Origin: an uncultured Clostridia bacterium
GTDB lineage: Bacteria > Bacillota > Clostridia > TANB77 > CAG-508
Assembly: GCA_949482135.1 (NCBI GenBank)
Contig: CASYFC010000002.1
Location: forward strand, 310,001 to 374,000
Reading direction: 5' to 3'
Length of the DNA: 64,000 bases
Under the pieces are notes generated by a model. The model was not told the DNA's origin and searched no databases. It was given only the letters and a program-made list of their open reading frames with translations. Positions within the stretch are counted from its first letter, which is position 1. Every line of letters begins with the position of its first letter. Below are positions 18,848-28,579 of the stretch, piece by piece. The translations under genes and the position numbers were made by a program.

Positions 18848-21508
18848 ATGAGAAGTAAAAAAATGATACTAATGATGATACTAATAACATTAATATTAAA
18901 TTGGTTTAATTTTAGTTATAAAGTAGAAGCAACCACAAATGGATATACACCAGACACTGCGATAGAATATGTAAAATCGTTAATTGATCAAACAATAGAT
19001 ATGGATGGAATTTATCCTGGTGAATGTGTAGATTTAATTATGAAGTATGAAAAAGAATTAAGTGGCACTTATTTTAATGGAAATGGAGCAGATTATGTAT
19101 ATAATGGTTTACCAGATGGATGGACTAGACTTCAGAATGGAACACCTCAAAAAGGAGATATATTAGTATATACTGGAGGTTATGGACATGTTGCAATATA
19201 TGAGTCTGATAATATTACATATCATCAAAATTATAATTGGGAAAAAAAGGTGAAACGTGTTAATGGATATTATAAAACTTTATATAGTGGATGGACATAT
19301 TGGGGAGTCATTAGACCTGATTTTAATAATGACACAATCATCCCTAAAATTGAAGATGTATACATACGAGCAGATTCTATGACTGGAAGTTCTTATAAAT
19401 TATATGTAAAAGCATCAGATAATGTTGGAGTTACAAAAGTTAGAGTTTGTTCATGGGCAGATACTGTTGGTCAAGATAATAATCAAAAGTGGTTAGAGCA
19501 AACATCAACTCAAAATGGTTATTATGTTTTTGAAATAAAAGCATCAAATCATGATAATATAATAAATTCAACATATACAAATAGAATATTTGCTTATGAT
19601 GCAGCAGGAAATCATTCAAGTGGAAGTAATCCAAGAGGTTATGACTTTTCTAATATACCAATGAACACAATTATCGATAATTCATTTAAAGAATTTACAG
19701 CAAGAATTGTATCAAGTGAAAATTCAAATTTAGTTGTAGGAACTGCAGGCAATTCAATGGGAAGTAATGTATTATTAAAACAAAAAGAAATGGGTAACAA
19801 ATCACAAATTTGGAAATTTACTCCCAATAGCGATAAGACTTATACAATTACAAATCTTGAATCTGGAAAAAGACTACATATAGATGGGGGAAAAGATGAA
19901 TATGGCACAAATGTTAAACTATGGGAAGCCAATACTTCAGATGCACAAAAATTTTATATAATGAAATATTATGATGGATATAGATTAGTTCCAAAGTCTA
20001 CAAAAAGTTTAAAAGCAATAGATATTAATACTGGAGATATAAAAGCAGAACAGAACATACAAATATGGGATGCTGCTGGACAATCTCCTAATCCAGCTCA
20101 AAGATGGAATTTTGAAAAAGTTCCAATTTCAATTAATTTATCGGAAACAGAAATTATTGTAGAAAAAGGTTCAACAGAAAATTTAACAGCAACATTAGAT
20201 TTAAAAGATTCTGAATTAGTTTGGACAAGTTCTGATACATCAGTAGCAACAGTTTCAAATGGAACAGTAACAGGAAAAAAACTTGGAACAGCTACAATTA
20301 CAGTTTATCCTGAAAATAGAACAGATTTGGTAGCAACATGTAATGTTACAGTAACAAATGTTGCTACAAGTTTCTCATTAAGTTCTTCAGAATTTCAAAT
20401 AAATAGTTTAACAGAAAGACCACAATTAATTGCAACATTAGATACAGGCGCTAAAGCTAAAGTTACATGGTCAAGCTCTAATAGTGAAGTTGCAACAGTA
20501 GACTCAAATGGTATAGTAACACCAGTAAGAGGTGGTTTTGTACATATAACAGCAACAAATGAAAGATTTGGAAAAAAAGATTGTTGGATATATGTGTGTA
20601 CGCTAATATCACTAAAAGATGGAAGTAAAGCTTATGCAGGAGATTTAGATAGAGATGGTAGATTTACTTCATTAGATGCTTCTAGGATTTTAGACATGTA
20701 TAAAAATGGTGCTACATCTGATGATAGAAAACTAGCAGATCTTGATGGAAATGGAGTAGTAAATGCTAATGACGCTTCAATTATGCTAGATATATATAAA
20801 AATAATAGTAAGTTTCATCCAGGACAATATAATCCAATTCAAAATATAATATTAAATAAAACTCAGATTGAACTTGAAAAAGAAAATACCATAAAATTAA
20901 GCGCAACATATACTCCAATAGATACAACAGATAGTCCAAATTTAACATGGACATCTAGTAATGAAAAAGTTGCAACAGTTGACAATACAGGAAGAGTAAC
21001 TGCACTAAGAGCTGGAAAAGCAACAATAACAGTAAAAACATCTAATAATAAAACTGCAACTTGCGAGGTAACAGTGCCAGGATTAGTGTATACTACAATT
21101 CCGACAGAAGATGCCTCTCAAAAAGAAGTTATGCTATTTAAAGCTAAAACAGGATTTGAATCAATATTAACATCAGAAAATTTTCCAATATTAGATTCAA
21201 ATTACAAAGTTGAACTGTATGATTCTTCAAATAATTTAAAACAAAATACAAACAAAGTTGGTTCAAAAAATATTATTAAAATAAAAGATACAGATGGAAC
21301 AGTGGTTGCAGAATATATGATGGCAATAAAAGGAGATGTAACAGGAAATGGATATTCAAGAATGTATGATGCGTTCCAAATATTAAAAGATTCATTGTTT
21401 AATGAAAAACTAGATGAAATTGATATGTTAATTAGAGATTATGATGGAAACGGGCATGTTAGAATGTATGATGCATTTCAATTTTTGAAGGATTCATTAT
21501 TTAATTAA
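18848..21508 (+). CDS. Secreted CHAP-domain hydrolase with ricin-type lectin, Big2 and two dockerin domains
   Basis: This 886-residue secreted protein has a signal peptide at 1-29. A CHAP cysteine amidase/peptidase domain spans about 33-157 (GECVDLIMKYE with the Cys, GHVAIYE with the His). A GBS-Bsp-like Ig domain lies at about 170-265, a ricin-type beta-trefoil lectin at about 286-425 (repeated Q-x-W: SQIWKF, AQRWNF), and Big2 domains at about 425-580. Dockerin 1 is at 598-652 (GDLDRDGR, ADLDGNGV), another Big2 at about 660-740, and dockerin 2 at 828-886 (GDVTGNGY, DYDGNGH). CHAP domains cut peptidoglycan cross-links and the lectin would bind glycans. The AGAAAGGAGA ribosome site fits the ATG. 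It is probably docked on the cohesin proteins encoded upstream. Dockerin 2 ends exactly at the C-terminus. Confidence 0.87.
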   Translation: MRSKKMILMMILITLILNWFNFSYKVEATTNGYTPDTAIEYVKSLIDQTIDMDGIYPGECVDLIMKYEKELSGTYFNGNGADYVYNGLPDGWTRLQNGTPQKGDILVYTGGYGHVAIYESDNITYHQNYNWEKKVKRVNGYYKTLYSGWTYWGVIRPDFNNDTIIPKIEDVYIRADSMTGSSYKLYVKASDNVGVTKVRVCSWADTVGQDNNQKWLEQTSTQNGYYVFEIKASNHDNIINSTYTNRIFAYDAAGNHSSGSNPRGYDFSNIPMNTIIDNSFKEFTARIVSSENSNLVVGTAGNSMGSNVLLKQKEMGNKSQIWKFTPNSDKTYTITNLESGKRLHIDGGKDEYGTNVKLWEANTSDAQKFYIMKYYDGYRLVPKSTKSLKAIDINTGDIKAEQNIQIWDAAGQSPNPAQRWNFEKVPISINLSETEIIVEKGSTENLTATLDLKDSELVWTSSDTSVATVSNGTVTGKKLGTATITVYPENRTDLVATCNVTVTNVATSFSLSSSEFQINSLTERPQLIATLDTGAKAKVTWSSSNSEVATVDSNGIVTPVRGGFVHITATNERFGKKDCWIYVCTLISLKDGSKAYAGDLDRDGRFTSLDASRILDMYKNGATSDDRKLADLDGNGVVNANDASIMLDIYKNNSKFHPGQYNPIQNIILNKTQIELEKENTIKLSATYTPIDTTDSPNLTWTSSNEKVATVDNTGRVTALRAGKATITVKTSNNKTATCEVTVPGLVYTTIPTEDASQKEVMLFKAKTGFESILTSENFPILDSNYKVELYDSSNNLKQNTNKVGSKNIIKIKDTDGTVVAEYMMAIKGDVTGNGYSRMYDAFQILKDSLFNEKLDEIDMLIRDYDGNGHVRMYDAFQFLKDSLFN
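20582..21508 (+). repeat. Long direct repeat, copy A (dockerin-Big2-dockerin module)
   Basis: The last 308 codons of the CHAP protein (from CWIYVCTLI onward) closely match the last 310 codons of the next gene at protein and DNA level, so a module of about 930 bp has been duplicated. Confidence 0.8.
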
Positions 21509-21511
21509 ACT

Positions 21512-21540
21512 AAAAGCCGAAGTTTATCCTTCGGCTTTTG
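21512..21540 (+). terminator. Terminator after CHAP-dockerin gene
   Basis: AAAAGCCGAAG and CTTCGGCTTTT form a compact stem 4 bases after the stop codon. The next gene starts 30 bases later, so partial read-through is likely. Confidence 0.8.
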
Positions 21541-21568
21541 ATAAATAAATTAGAAAGGAAAATATATC

Positions 21569-23890
21569 ATGAAGAAAATTATAAGAATAGAAATATTATT
21601 AATTATTATGTTTTTACTAATTTTTACTAATAAATCTTATGCATCAATTACAAGTGGTAATTATAAATACGACCAATTATCAGATGGAACAATAAGTATT
21701 GTCGGTTATAGTGGGACAGATGAAACTATTACAGTTCCAAGTACAATTGATGGAAAAAAAGTAACGATGATAGGAATATTAGCTTTTGAAAAAAATCCTA
21801 TTGTAAGAACTATTATATTACCAGAAGGTTTATTAAAAATTGATGCTTATGCATTTGATAGTTGCTCAAATTTAACAACAGTAAAAATGCCATCAACTTT
21901 AAATTGTGTAAGTAATATTTTTAAAGATGCATGCCCTAAACTTACAGAGTATACAATTCCATCAAGTCTTACATTGTTAAGTGATGGATCTTATAGAAAA
22001 ATTGTAAATATGAATACAAGTGGTACATATAATTATGATAAAGCAAAAGAAATAGTAGATTTAGTAAATGAGGAAAGAGCAAAACTTAGTTTATCACCAT
22101 TTCAAATAGATAATAGCTTAATGGAATCAGCAATGCAGAGAGCCTCAGAACTTTCTATATATTGGGATCATGAAAGACCTAATGGATTATCATGTTTTTC
22201 AGTAAATAATAAAATTAACGGAGAAAATATAGGCGTTGGTTCAAGTAGTACATTAGTTATAATGGATAAATGGATGAATTCATCAGGACATAAAGCACAA
22301 ATAGTTAAAAGCACTTATAATTCTATAGGAGTAGGATGCTATACTCATAATGGATTAACTTATTGGGTGCAATTATTTTCAAAAAGTAATTCAAACAATA
22401 CGAATATTTCATCAGGTAAAAAAGATGTAAACAATAGCATACAAGTAGCTGTTGGAGAAAAACGTGTAAATCCTGTTATAAAAGGATTTGAAGAAAACAA
22501 TGTTTTATCAATAGGAGATACATTGTCACCAACTTCTATAAAAAACAAAAATGCTGGATATAATAATGTACAAACAGGAATTTCATTTTCGGACTTAACT
22601 TGGAATTCTTCAAATGAAAATGTATTTACAGTAAATGAAAATGGTACAGTAACAGCAATAGGAGAAGGAAATGCAGTTCTTACAGCAAGTATTGGAGATT
22701 TTTCAGTTACATATAATATAACAGTTACCAATCCAATACCAGAGGACTATAAAATTAAATTAAATCATTCAGAATATCAAATGAATAGTTTGAACGAAAC
22801 ATTATTATTAAGCGACCAATACTTATCAGGAAATTCAATTACATGGAAATCAACAAATCCAAAAGTTGCAACAATAGATGAGAATGGAAAAGTAACTCCA
22901 CAAAATGGTGGATTTACATATATTGAAGCAACTACTGAGAACTACGGTTCTACAAGATGTTGGATATATGTGTGTACATTAATAACTTTAAGTGATGGTA
23001 GTAAAGCATATGCAGGAGATTTAGATAGAAATGGAACAATAAATGCGAATGATGCTGCATTAATTCAAAATTTGTTTTTAACAGGTAGTGGTAATGATGA
23101 AGCATTAAAATTAGTTGCAGATATTGATGGAAATGGTATTGTGAATGCAAATGATGTTGCAATAATCTTAGATATATACAAAGGTGGTAGCTCTTTTGAA
23201 GTAGGAGAATATAATCCAATTCAAAATGTTGTTTTAAATAAAAATAATATAGAACTTGAAAAAGGTGTTACATCAAAACTTAGTGCAACATATAGCCCGT
23301 TAGATACAACAGATAGTCCCAATTTAACTTGGAAATCTAGTAATGAAAAGGTTGCAACAGTAGATAGTACAGGAAAAATAACAGCAGTAAGATCTGGAAC
23401 AGCAATAATAACAGTAAAAACATCTAATGGTAAAACTGCAACTTGTAATGTAATAGTACCAGGATTGGTTTATACTACAATTCCAACAACAGAAATTTCA
23501 GAAAAAGAAGTTATGATTTTTAAATCAAAAACAGGATATGAATCAATATTAACATCAGAAAACTTTCCGATATTAGATGTAAATTATAAAGTTGAACTTT
23601 ATGATACATTAGGAAATACAAAAGATAACAATTCAAAAATAGGTTCAAAAAACATAATAAAAATAAAAGATACAGAAGGAAATGTTGTTGCAGAATATAT
23701 GATAGTAGTAAAAGGAGATGTAACAGGAAATGGATATTCAAGAATGTACGATGCATTCCAAATCTTAAAAGATTCATTATTTGATGGAAAATTAGATGAA
23801 TTTGATATGTTAATTAGAGACTATGACGGAAATGGACATGTTAGAATGTATGATGCATTTCAATTCTTGAAAGATTCTTTATTTAATTAA
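21569..23890 (+). CDS. Secreted leucine-rich repeat/CAP-domain protein with two dockerin domains
   Basis: This 773-residue secreted protein has a signal peptide at 1-25. A BspA-like LRR_5 region spans about 50-135 (YSGTDETITVPSTIDGKKVT, IILPEGLLKIDAYAF). A CAP/SCP domain lies at about 160-272 (VNEERAKLSLSPF, WDHERP, GENIGVG, WMNSSGHKAQI, YWVQLF). Big2 domains span about 290-460, dockerin 1 is at about 483-540 (GDLDRNGT, ADIDGNGI), a Big2 at about 548-625, and dockerin 2 at 715-773. CAP domains with His/Glu at these positions occur in many secreted clostridial proteins, but their activity is often unknown. The 3' part duplicates that of the CHAP gene. AGAAAGGA precedes the ATG. It is likely another client of the cohesin proteins. 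Confidence 0.85.
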   Translation: MKKIIRIEILLIIMFLLIFTNKSYASITSGNYKYDQLSDGTISIVGYSGTDETITVPSTIDGKKVTMIGILAFEKNPIVRTIILPEGLLKIDAYAFDSCSNLTTVKMPSTLNCVSNIFKDACPKLTEYTIPSSLTLLSDGSYRKIVNMNTSGTYNYDKAKEIVDLVNEERAKLSLSPFQIDNSLMESAMQRASELSIYWDHERPNGLSCFSVNNKINGENIGVGSSSTLVIMDKWMNSSGHKAQIVKSTYNSIGVGCYTHNGLTYWVQLFSKSNSNNTNISSGKKDVNNSIQVAVGEKRVNPVIKGFEENNVLSIGDTLSPTSIKNKNAGYNNVQTGISFSDLTWNSSNENVFTVNENGTVTAIGEGNAVLTASIGDFSVTYNITVTNPIPEDYKIKLNHSEYQMNSLNETLLLSDQYLSGNSITWKSTNPKVATIDENGKVTPQNGGFTYIEATTENYGSTRCWIYVCTLITLSDGSKAYAGDLDRNGTINANDAALIQNLFLTGSGNDEALKLVADIDGNGIVNANDVAIILDIYKGGSSFEVGEYNPIQNVVLNKNNIELEKGVTSKLSATYSPLDTTDSPNLTWKSSNEKVATVDSTGKITAVRSGTAIITVKTSNGKTATCNVIVPGLVYTTIPTTEISEKEVMIFKSKTGYESILTSENFPILDVNYKVELYDTLGNTKDNNSKIGSKNIIKIKDTEGNVVAEYMIVVKGDVTGNGYSRMYDAFQILKDSLFDGKLDEFDMLIRDYDGNGHVRMYDAFQFLKDSLFN
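22958..23890 (+). repeat. Long direct repeat, copy B (dockerin-Big2-dockerin module)
   Basis: This is the second copy of the 3' module described at 20582. Differences are scattered and many are synonymous, so the duplication is not very recent or is partly homogenised. Confidence 0.8.
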
Positions 23891-23930
23891 TTGATAAAGA
23901 AATGTATCTAAATATTAAGCTAAAACAATC

Positions 23931-23961
23931 AAAAAAGCTATGAATTTTTCATAGCTTTTTT
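23931..23961 (+). terminator. Terminator after CAP-dockerin gene
   Basis: AAAAAAGCTATGA pairs with TCATAGCTTTTTT around a short loop. It closes the cohesin-dockerin block. Confidence 0.8.
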
Positions 23962-24068
23962 GTATTGACGATATATAATAATTTTAATAAAAAATAAGTA
24001 TTGTGAATACACTAATTTAATGTTAAAATTGTTTAGGAAAAAAGTTTTATGAAAAGAGGATGTTGTTT

Positions 24069-25253
24069 ATGAAAATATTAGTATTGAACTGTGGAAGTTC
24101 ATCTTTAAAATTCCAACTTATAAATATGGATAACAATGAAAGAATGGCAAAAGGAAATTTTGAAAGAATTGGAGGTATGAAAACAACTCTAAAATTAAAT
24201 GTAAAAGGTAATAAGGAAGAATTACTTCATATAGCCAGAGATTATGATGAAGCTATTAGCTTTGTATTGGAAGTTTTATTAAAACCAGAATATGATTTAA
24301 TAAAATCTTTAGATGAAATAGGAGCAGTAGGACACAGAATTGTTCATGGTGGAGAAATGTTTAGTAAATCAGTTATAATAGATAATGAAGTAATAGAAGA
24401 AATAGAAAAATGTATAGATTTAGCACCACTACACAATCCAGCAGGTGTTGCTGGAATAAAGGCAGCACAAAATGCACTTCCAAATGTCCAAATGGTTGCA
24501 GTTTTTGATACAGCTTTCCATCAAACAATGGATCCTAAAGCTTATGTATATCAAATACCTTATAGATATTATACAAGTTATAAAATTAGAAAATATGGAT
24601 TTCATGGAACAAGTCATAAATATGTAGCATCAAGAGTTGCAGAACTTGAAGGAAAAGAAGATTTAAAAGTTATAAATTGTCATTTAGGTCAAGGAGCTTC
24701 AATATGTGCAATTAAAGATGGAAAATCAGTAGATACATCAATGGGGTTAACACCACTTGCTGGTATTCCAATGGCTACAAGATGTGGAGATATAGATCCA
24801 GCAATAATTCCATATATTATGAAAAGAGATAACCTTGGGCCAGAAGATATAGAAGAAATTTTAAACAAACAAGCAGGAGCTTGGGGGGTATCAGGAGTTT
24901 CATCAGATTATAAAGATATAGAAGATGGATATAATATGGGAGATCAAAGATCAATTCTTACTTTAGATAGTCAAGCATATAAAGTTGCTCAATATATTGG
25001 GCAATATATGATATCACTTGGAGGATTAGATGTATTAACATTTGCGGGTGGAGTTGGAGAAAATGGAATAGAAACTAGAGAAAGAGTATGCAAGTATTTA
25101 GAACCATTTGGTGTTAAATTAGACTATACTGCAAATAAAGTTAGAGGAAAAGAAAAATGTATTTCTACAGAAGATTCTAAAGTAAAAGTTTATGTAATAC
25201 CAACAAACGAAGAATTGATGATTGCAAAAGAAACTTATGAGTTAATTAAATAG
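24069..25253 (+). CDS. ackA: Acetate kinase, third copy
   Basis: This 394-residue complete acetate kinase has the motifs LNCGSSSLKFQL, HRIVHGGEMF, FDTAFHQTM, HGTSHKY, HLGQGAS and FAGGVGEN. The ATG at 24069 is chosen because AGAGGA lies 8 bases upstream; the in-frame ATG at 24060 overlaps that site. Like the second copy it has AWGVSGVSxD in the C-terminal lobe, so these two form a pair distinct from the partial copy at the window start. It stands alone between terminators. All active-site motifs appear intact in both complete copies, so neither looks like a decayed duplicate. Confidence 0.95.
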   Translation: MKILVLNCGSSSLKFQLINMDNNERMAKGNFERIGGMKTTLKLNVKGNKEELLHIARDYDEAISFVLEVLLKPEYDLIKSLDEIGAVGHRIVHGGEMFSKSVIIDNEVIEEIEKCIDLAPLHNPAGVAGIKAAQNALPNVQMVAVFDTAFHQTMDPKAYVYQIPYRYYTSYKIRKYGFHGTSHKYVASRVAELEGKEDLKVINCHLGQGASICAIKDGKSVDTSMGLTPLAGIPMATRCGDIDPAIIPYIMKRDNLGPEDIEEILNKQAGAWGVSGVSSDYKDIEDGYNMGDQRSILTLDSQAYKVAQYIGQYMISLGGLDVLTFAGGVGENGIETRERVCKYLEPFGVKLDYTANKVRGKEKCISTEDSKVKVYVIPTNEELMIAKETYELIK

Positions 25254-25262
25254 ATGATATTG

Positions 25263-25296
25263 AAAAAGAGAACCTATGAGCCTAGGTTCTCTTTTT
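25263..25296 (+). terminator. Terminator between convergent ackA and rqcH
   Basis: AAAAAGAGAACCTA pairs with TAGGTTCTCTTTTT, with T runs on both strands. It can stop transcripts from both sides. Confidence 0.85.
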
Positions 25297-25305
25297 AAGT
25301 TATTA

Positions 25306-27027
25306 CTATTTCACAATTATTGTTTTAAAATTATTATAAATAACCATTCCAGGTTTGCTTCCAGCAGATTTTTTTACAAATTTGGCATAACAATAGTCAA
25401 CAGAAACGTTTAAACTAGAAGATGCTTTACTATTTTCTTTAGCTAAACGTGCACAATTAAATAAAACATTTTCAGGAATATCTTCAATATCTAGATTCTC
25501 TGGATTTCTTAATAACACATGACTTCCATGAATCTTTTGTGTATGGAACCAAATATCGTTAGGATTTGAAAATCTTAAACTAATATAATCATTTTGAATA
25601 TTATTTTTACCAATATAAACTGTATAACCATCAATTTCTACTAAATCAAGTTCAATTTTATCAGAAGCTCTTTTTTTATTTTGCTTGTTTTTTTGTTGCT
25701 TTGAAATTGTTTTTTTTGTTGAAACATTTTCTGCAATTTCTTCATAAACTTCGTTTATATCATTTAAAGTTTTGCTATTACTTAGGTTAAATACAATACT
25801 TTCTATATAATTTAATTCTTGTTCAGCTTCTTTTTTTTGTGCTGATACAATAACTAAAGCATTTTTAAGTTTATTATATTTCTTAAAATATTTTTCAATA
25901 TTTTTTTGAACAGAAATACTTTTATCAAGTGGGATAGTAATTAAATTACTATTATCATAATAATTTTCAACTGTTAAACTTTCGTAATTTAAACTAGAAT
26001 CTATTTTATATAGATTAGCAGTTAAAAGCTCACCATAAAGCCTAAATTTATCCATGTTATCACATTCTTTTAATTTTAAATCTATATTTTCTAATTTTTT
26101 ATATACTTTCTTTAAAGAAGTTGAAACTATTTTTAATAAGTTATTTCTAGAATTAATAAAAATACTATTTTCTTCTTTATTATAATAAAATTCATCAAGA
26201 AAATAATTAACATGCAATATATCATTTTCATAAGTTGCATTTTCAAAATCTGATTTATTTAATACTAATGTGTAATCTTTGTCAGAAATTTTTTTACAAT
26301 TTACTTTAGTAGTTCCTAAATTTAAAATTAATTTAGTGAAATAATCATATAGAGTTTGCAAATTTTCGTTTGAAAAATCTTCATCAGATATGTTTAAAAT
26401 TGTAAGAGTTTCTTTAATAAGAGGTTTACTAAATCCAATAAAGGTATTCATAAAAAATTGAATTATTGATATACATTCTGAATTATTTTTTAATTCTATT
26501 AAATCGTCAAAACTAGTATCTAAGAAACTAACTTTATTAATTGGAGTAAAAACATATTCATGAGCTGGGAGTAATTCTCTTACATTATTATCAAAATGTT
26601 TTAAAGTATCTATAATAATATTGTTTTCATTTGTTAAAATGATATTACTTTGCCTACTCATAATCTCAACAAACAATTTTCTTTTTACTAAATCATTTAA
26701 ATCGTTATAACATTCAAATTGAATTTCAATAGTTCTTTCTAAATCGTAATTTGAAATTTTGGTTATTTTACCTCCAATAAGATATTTTCTAAGAAGCATG
26801 CAAAAATTATAAGCATTTTGAGGGTTTTGTTTTGAATGTGTAGTCAAACAAATTCTACAGAATTCGGGATTTGCACAAAGATCTAATAAATAATTATTTC
26901 CATTATTATATAAACTTAAGACAACATCATTTTTTGTTGGTTCATATACTTTATTTACTTTAGCTCCTATAAGTGTGTTATTTAATTCTGTTATAACTGA
27001 TTTTGTAATAAATCCATCAAATGCCAT
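25306..27027 (-). CDS. rqcH: RqcH (NFACT) ribosome quality-control factor
   Basis: This 573-residue protein, the usual length for RqcH/FbpA, binds stalled 50S-peptidyl-tRNA complexes and drives alanine tailing of the nascent chain. NFACT-N is at about 1-210 (MAFDGFITKSVITELNNTLIGAKVNKVYEP, NPEFCRICLT). A helix-hairpin-helix and long coiled coil span about 300-430, and the NFACT-R domain is at about 455-573 with DIWFHTQKIHGSHVLLR. A short Lys-rich stretch (KKTISKQQKNKQNKKR) separates the coil from NFACT-R. AAAGGAGA precedes the minus-strand ATG. Older annotation calls the family fibronectin-binding protein. It is divergent from pgi. Confidence 0.93.
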   Translation of the reverse strand: MAFDGFITKSVITELNNTLIGAKVNKVYEPTKNDVVLSLYNNGNNYLLDLCANPEFCRICLTTHSKQNPQNAYNFCMLLRKYLIGGKITKISNYDLERTIEIQFECYNDLNDLVKRKLFVEIMSRQSNIILTNENNIIIDTLKHFDNNVRELLPAHEYVFTPINKVSFLDTSFDDLIELKNNSECISIIQFFMNTFIGFSKPLIKETLTILNISDEDFSNENLQTLYDYFTKLILNLGTTKVNCKKISDKDYTLVLNKSDFENATYENDILHVNYFLDEFYYNKEENSIFINSRNNLLKIVSTSLKKVYKKLENIDLKLKECDNMDKFRLYGELLTANLYKIDSSLNYESLTVENYYDNSNLITIPLDKSISVQKNIEKYFKKYNKLKNALVIVSAQKKEAEQELNYIESIVFNLSNSKTLNDINEVYEEIAENVSTKKTISKQQKNKQNKKRASDKIELDLVEIDGYTVYIGKNNIQNDYISLRFSNPNDIWFHTQKIHGSHVLLRNPENLDIEDIPENVLFNCARLAKENSKASSSLNVSVDYCYAKFVKKSAGSKPGMVIYNNFKTIIVK

Positions 27028-27182
27028 AATTTTCTCCTTTGATTTATCTTCTTTAATAAACTATATAATATTCTTTTTTTCTAAAAAGGTCAATAATTTT
27101 TCACAGAAAAAACATATCCAAAATTTTTTCTATGTGATATAATTTGATCGTGGAAATTAAAGTTGTCAAATAGGAGGTTAAT

Positions 27183-28487
27183 ATGATTAAATTTAATTTT
27201 GAAAATTCAAGCATAGAAGAAAAAGTAATTAATGAATATAGTGAGGAAGTTGCTAGAATTCATGAAGATTTGCATAACAAAGCAAATGATGAAAAAGAAT
27301 TTTTAGGTTGGATAGAACTTCCAACAAATTATGATAAAGAAGAATTTGCAAGAATAAAAAAGGCAGCTAGCAAAATTCAAAAAGATTCTGATGTTTTAGT
27401 GGTAATTGGAATTGGAGGTTCTTATTTAGGTGCTAGAGCTGTTATTGATAGTTTATCTCATACATTTTATAATAATATGCCAGAAGAAAAAAGAAAGTAT
27501 CCTCAAATAGTTTATGCTGGAAATAATTTAAGTCCAGTATATATGAATGATTTATTAGAATTTGTTTCTGATAAAGATATTTCAGTTAATGTAATTTCAA
27601 AATCTGGTACAACAACAGAACCTGCTATTGCATTTAGAATATTTAGAGATGTATTAGAAACGAAATATGGAGTAGAAGAAGCAAGAAAAAGAATATATGT
27701 TACAACAGATAAAACAAGAGGCGCTTTAAAAACATTAGCAAATGAAGAAAAATATGAAACATTTGTAATTCCTGATAATGTAGGTGGAAGATTTTCTGTA
27801 TTAACAGCAGTTGGGCTATTACCAATAGCAACAGCTGGAATTAATATTGATAAATTAATGAATGGTGCAAAAATGGCACAAGATAAATATGCTGATCCAA
27901 ATTTAAAATATAATGATTGCTATAAATATGCAGTAGCAAGAAATCTTTTATATAACTCTGGAAAAACAATTGAAATACTAGCAAATTATGAGCCAAAACT
28001 TCATTATATTACAGAATGGTGGAAACAACTTTATGGAGAAAGTGAAGGAAAAGATTTAAAAGGAATATTCCCAGCTGGTGTTGATTTAACAACAGATTTG
28101 CATTCTATGGGCCAATATATTCAAGATGGTAGAAGAGATTTAATTGAAACTGTTTTAAAAGTTGGAACAAATTCTTCTGAAATGACAATTCAACCAGATG
28201 ATAGAAATTTAGATGGCTTAAATTATTTACAAGGAAAAACATTAGGTTATGTTAATAATAAAGCAATGGAAGGAACAGTACTTGCTCATGTTTCTGGAAA
28301 TGTACCTAATTTTATGATTGAAATTGAAAGAATTGATGAAGAAAATATAGGAGAATTGATCTATTTCTTTGAAAAAGCTTGTGCAATTTCTGGAACAATT
28401 CTTGGAGTTAATCCATTTAATCAACCAGGTGTTGAGGAATATAAGAAAAATATGTTTAGACTTTTAGAAAAACCAGGATACTGCTAA
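27183..28487 (+). CDS. pgi: Glucose-6-phosphate isomerase
   Basis: This 434-residue enzyme interconverts glucose-6-phosphate and fructose-6-phosphate in glycolysis. Sugar-phosphate binding motifs are clear: [11 protein letters not shown] at about 79-89, [11 protein letters not shown] at about 138-148, and [14 protein letters not shown] at about 201-214 (family signature). [15 protein letters not shown] and the C-terminal [12 protein letters not shown] with the catalytic Lys are also present. The length matches Gram-positive forms of about 430-450. TAGGAGG lies 5 bases before the ATG. It is single, with a strong terminator after it. Confidence 0.96.
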   Translation: MIKFNFENSSIEEKVINEYSEEVARIHEDLHNKANDEKEFLGWIELPTNYDKEEFARIKKAASKIQKDSDVLVVIGIGGSYLGARAVIDSLSHTFYNNMPEEKRKYPQIVYAGNNLSPVYMNDLLEFVSDKDISVNVISKSGTTTEPAIAFRIFRDVLETKYGVEEARKRIYVTTDKTRGALKTLANEEKYETFVIPDNVGGRFSVLTAVGLLPIATAGINIDKLMNGAKMAQDKYADPNLKYNDCYKYAVARNLLYNSGKTIEILANYEPKLHYITEWWKQLYGESEGKDLKGIFPAGVDLTTDLHSMGQYIQDGRRDLIETVLKVGTNSSEMTIQPDDRNLDGLNYLQGKTLGYVNNKAMEGTVLAHVSGNVPNFMIEIERIDEENIGELIYFFEKACAISGTILGVNPFNQPGVEEYKKNMFRLLEKPGYC

Positions 28488-28510
28488 TCAAGTTTTGTTT
28501 TATGCCTAGT

Positions 28511-28570
28511 ACTTCGAGAAGCGAAGTTATAAATAAAAACCCCTTTACGAATTTGTAAAAGGGGTTTTTA
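28511..28570 (+). terminator. Double hairpin with terminator between pgi and convergent gene
   Basis: A small hairpin (ACTTCG, loop AGAAG, CGAAGT at 28511-28527) is followed by a strong terminator at 28536-28570 (ACCCCTTTAC with GTAAAAGGGGT, then TTTT). The small hairpin stem shares ACTTCG/CGAAGT with the 5'-UTR hairpin at 13652-13669. Confidence 0.8.
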
Positions 28571-28579
28571 CTAATATTA

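Noticed and set aside
27040-27140. Imperfect inverted repeat CACAGAAAAAA ... TTTTTTCTATGTG between rqcH and pgi
   Set aside because: It is mostly A/T runs, and such repeats are expected by chance at this composition.
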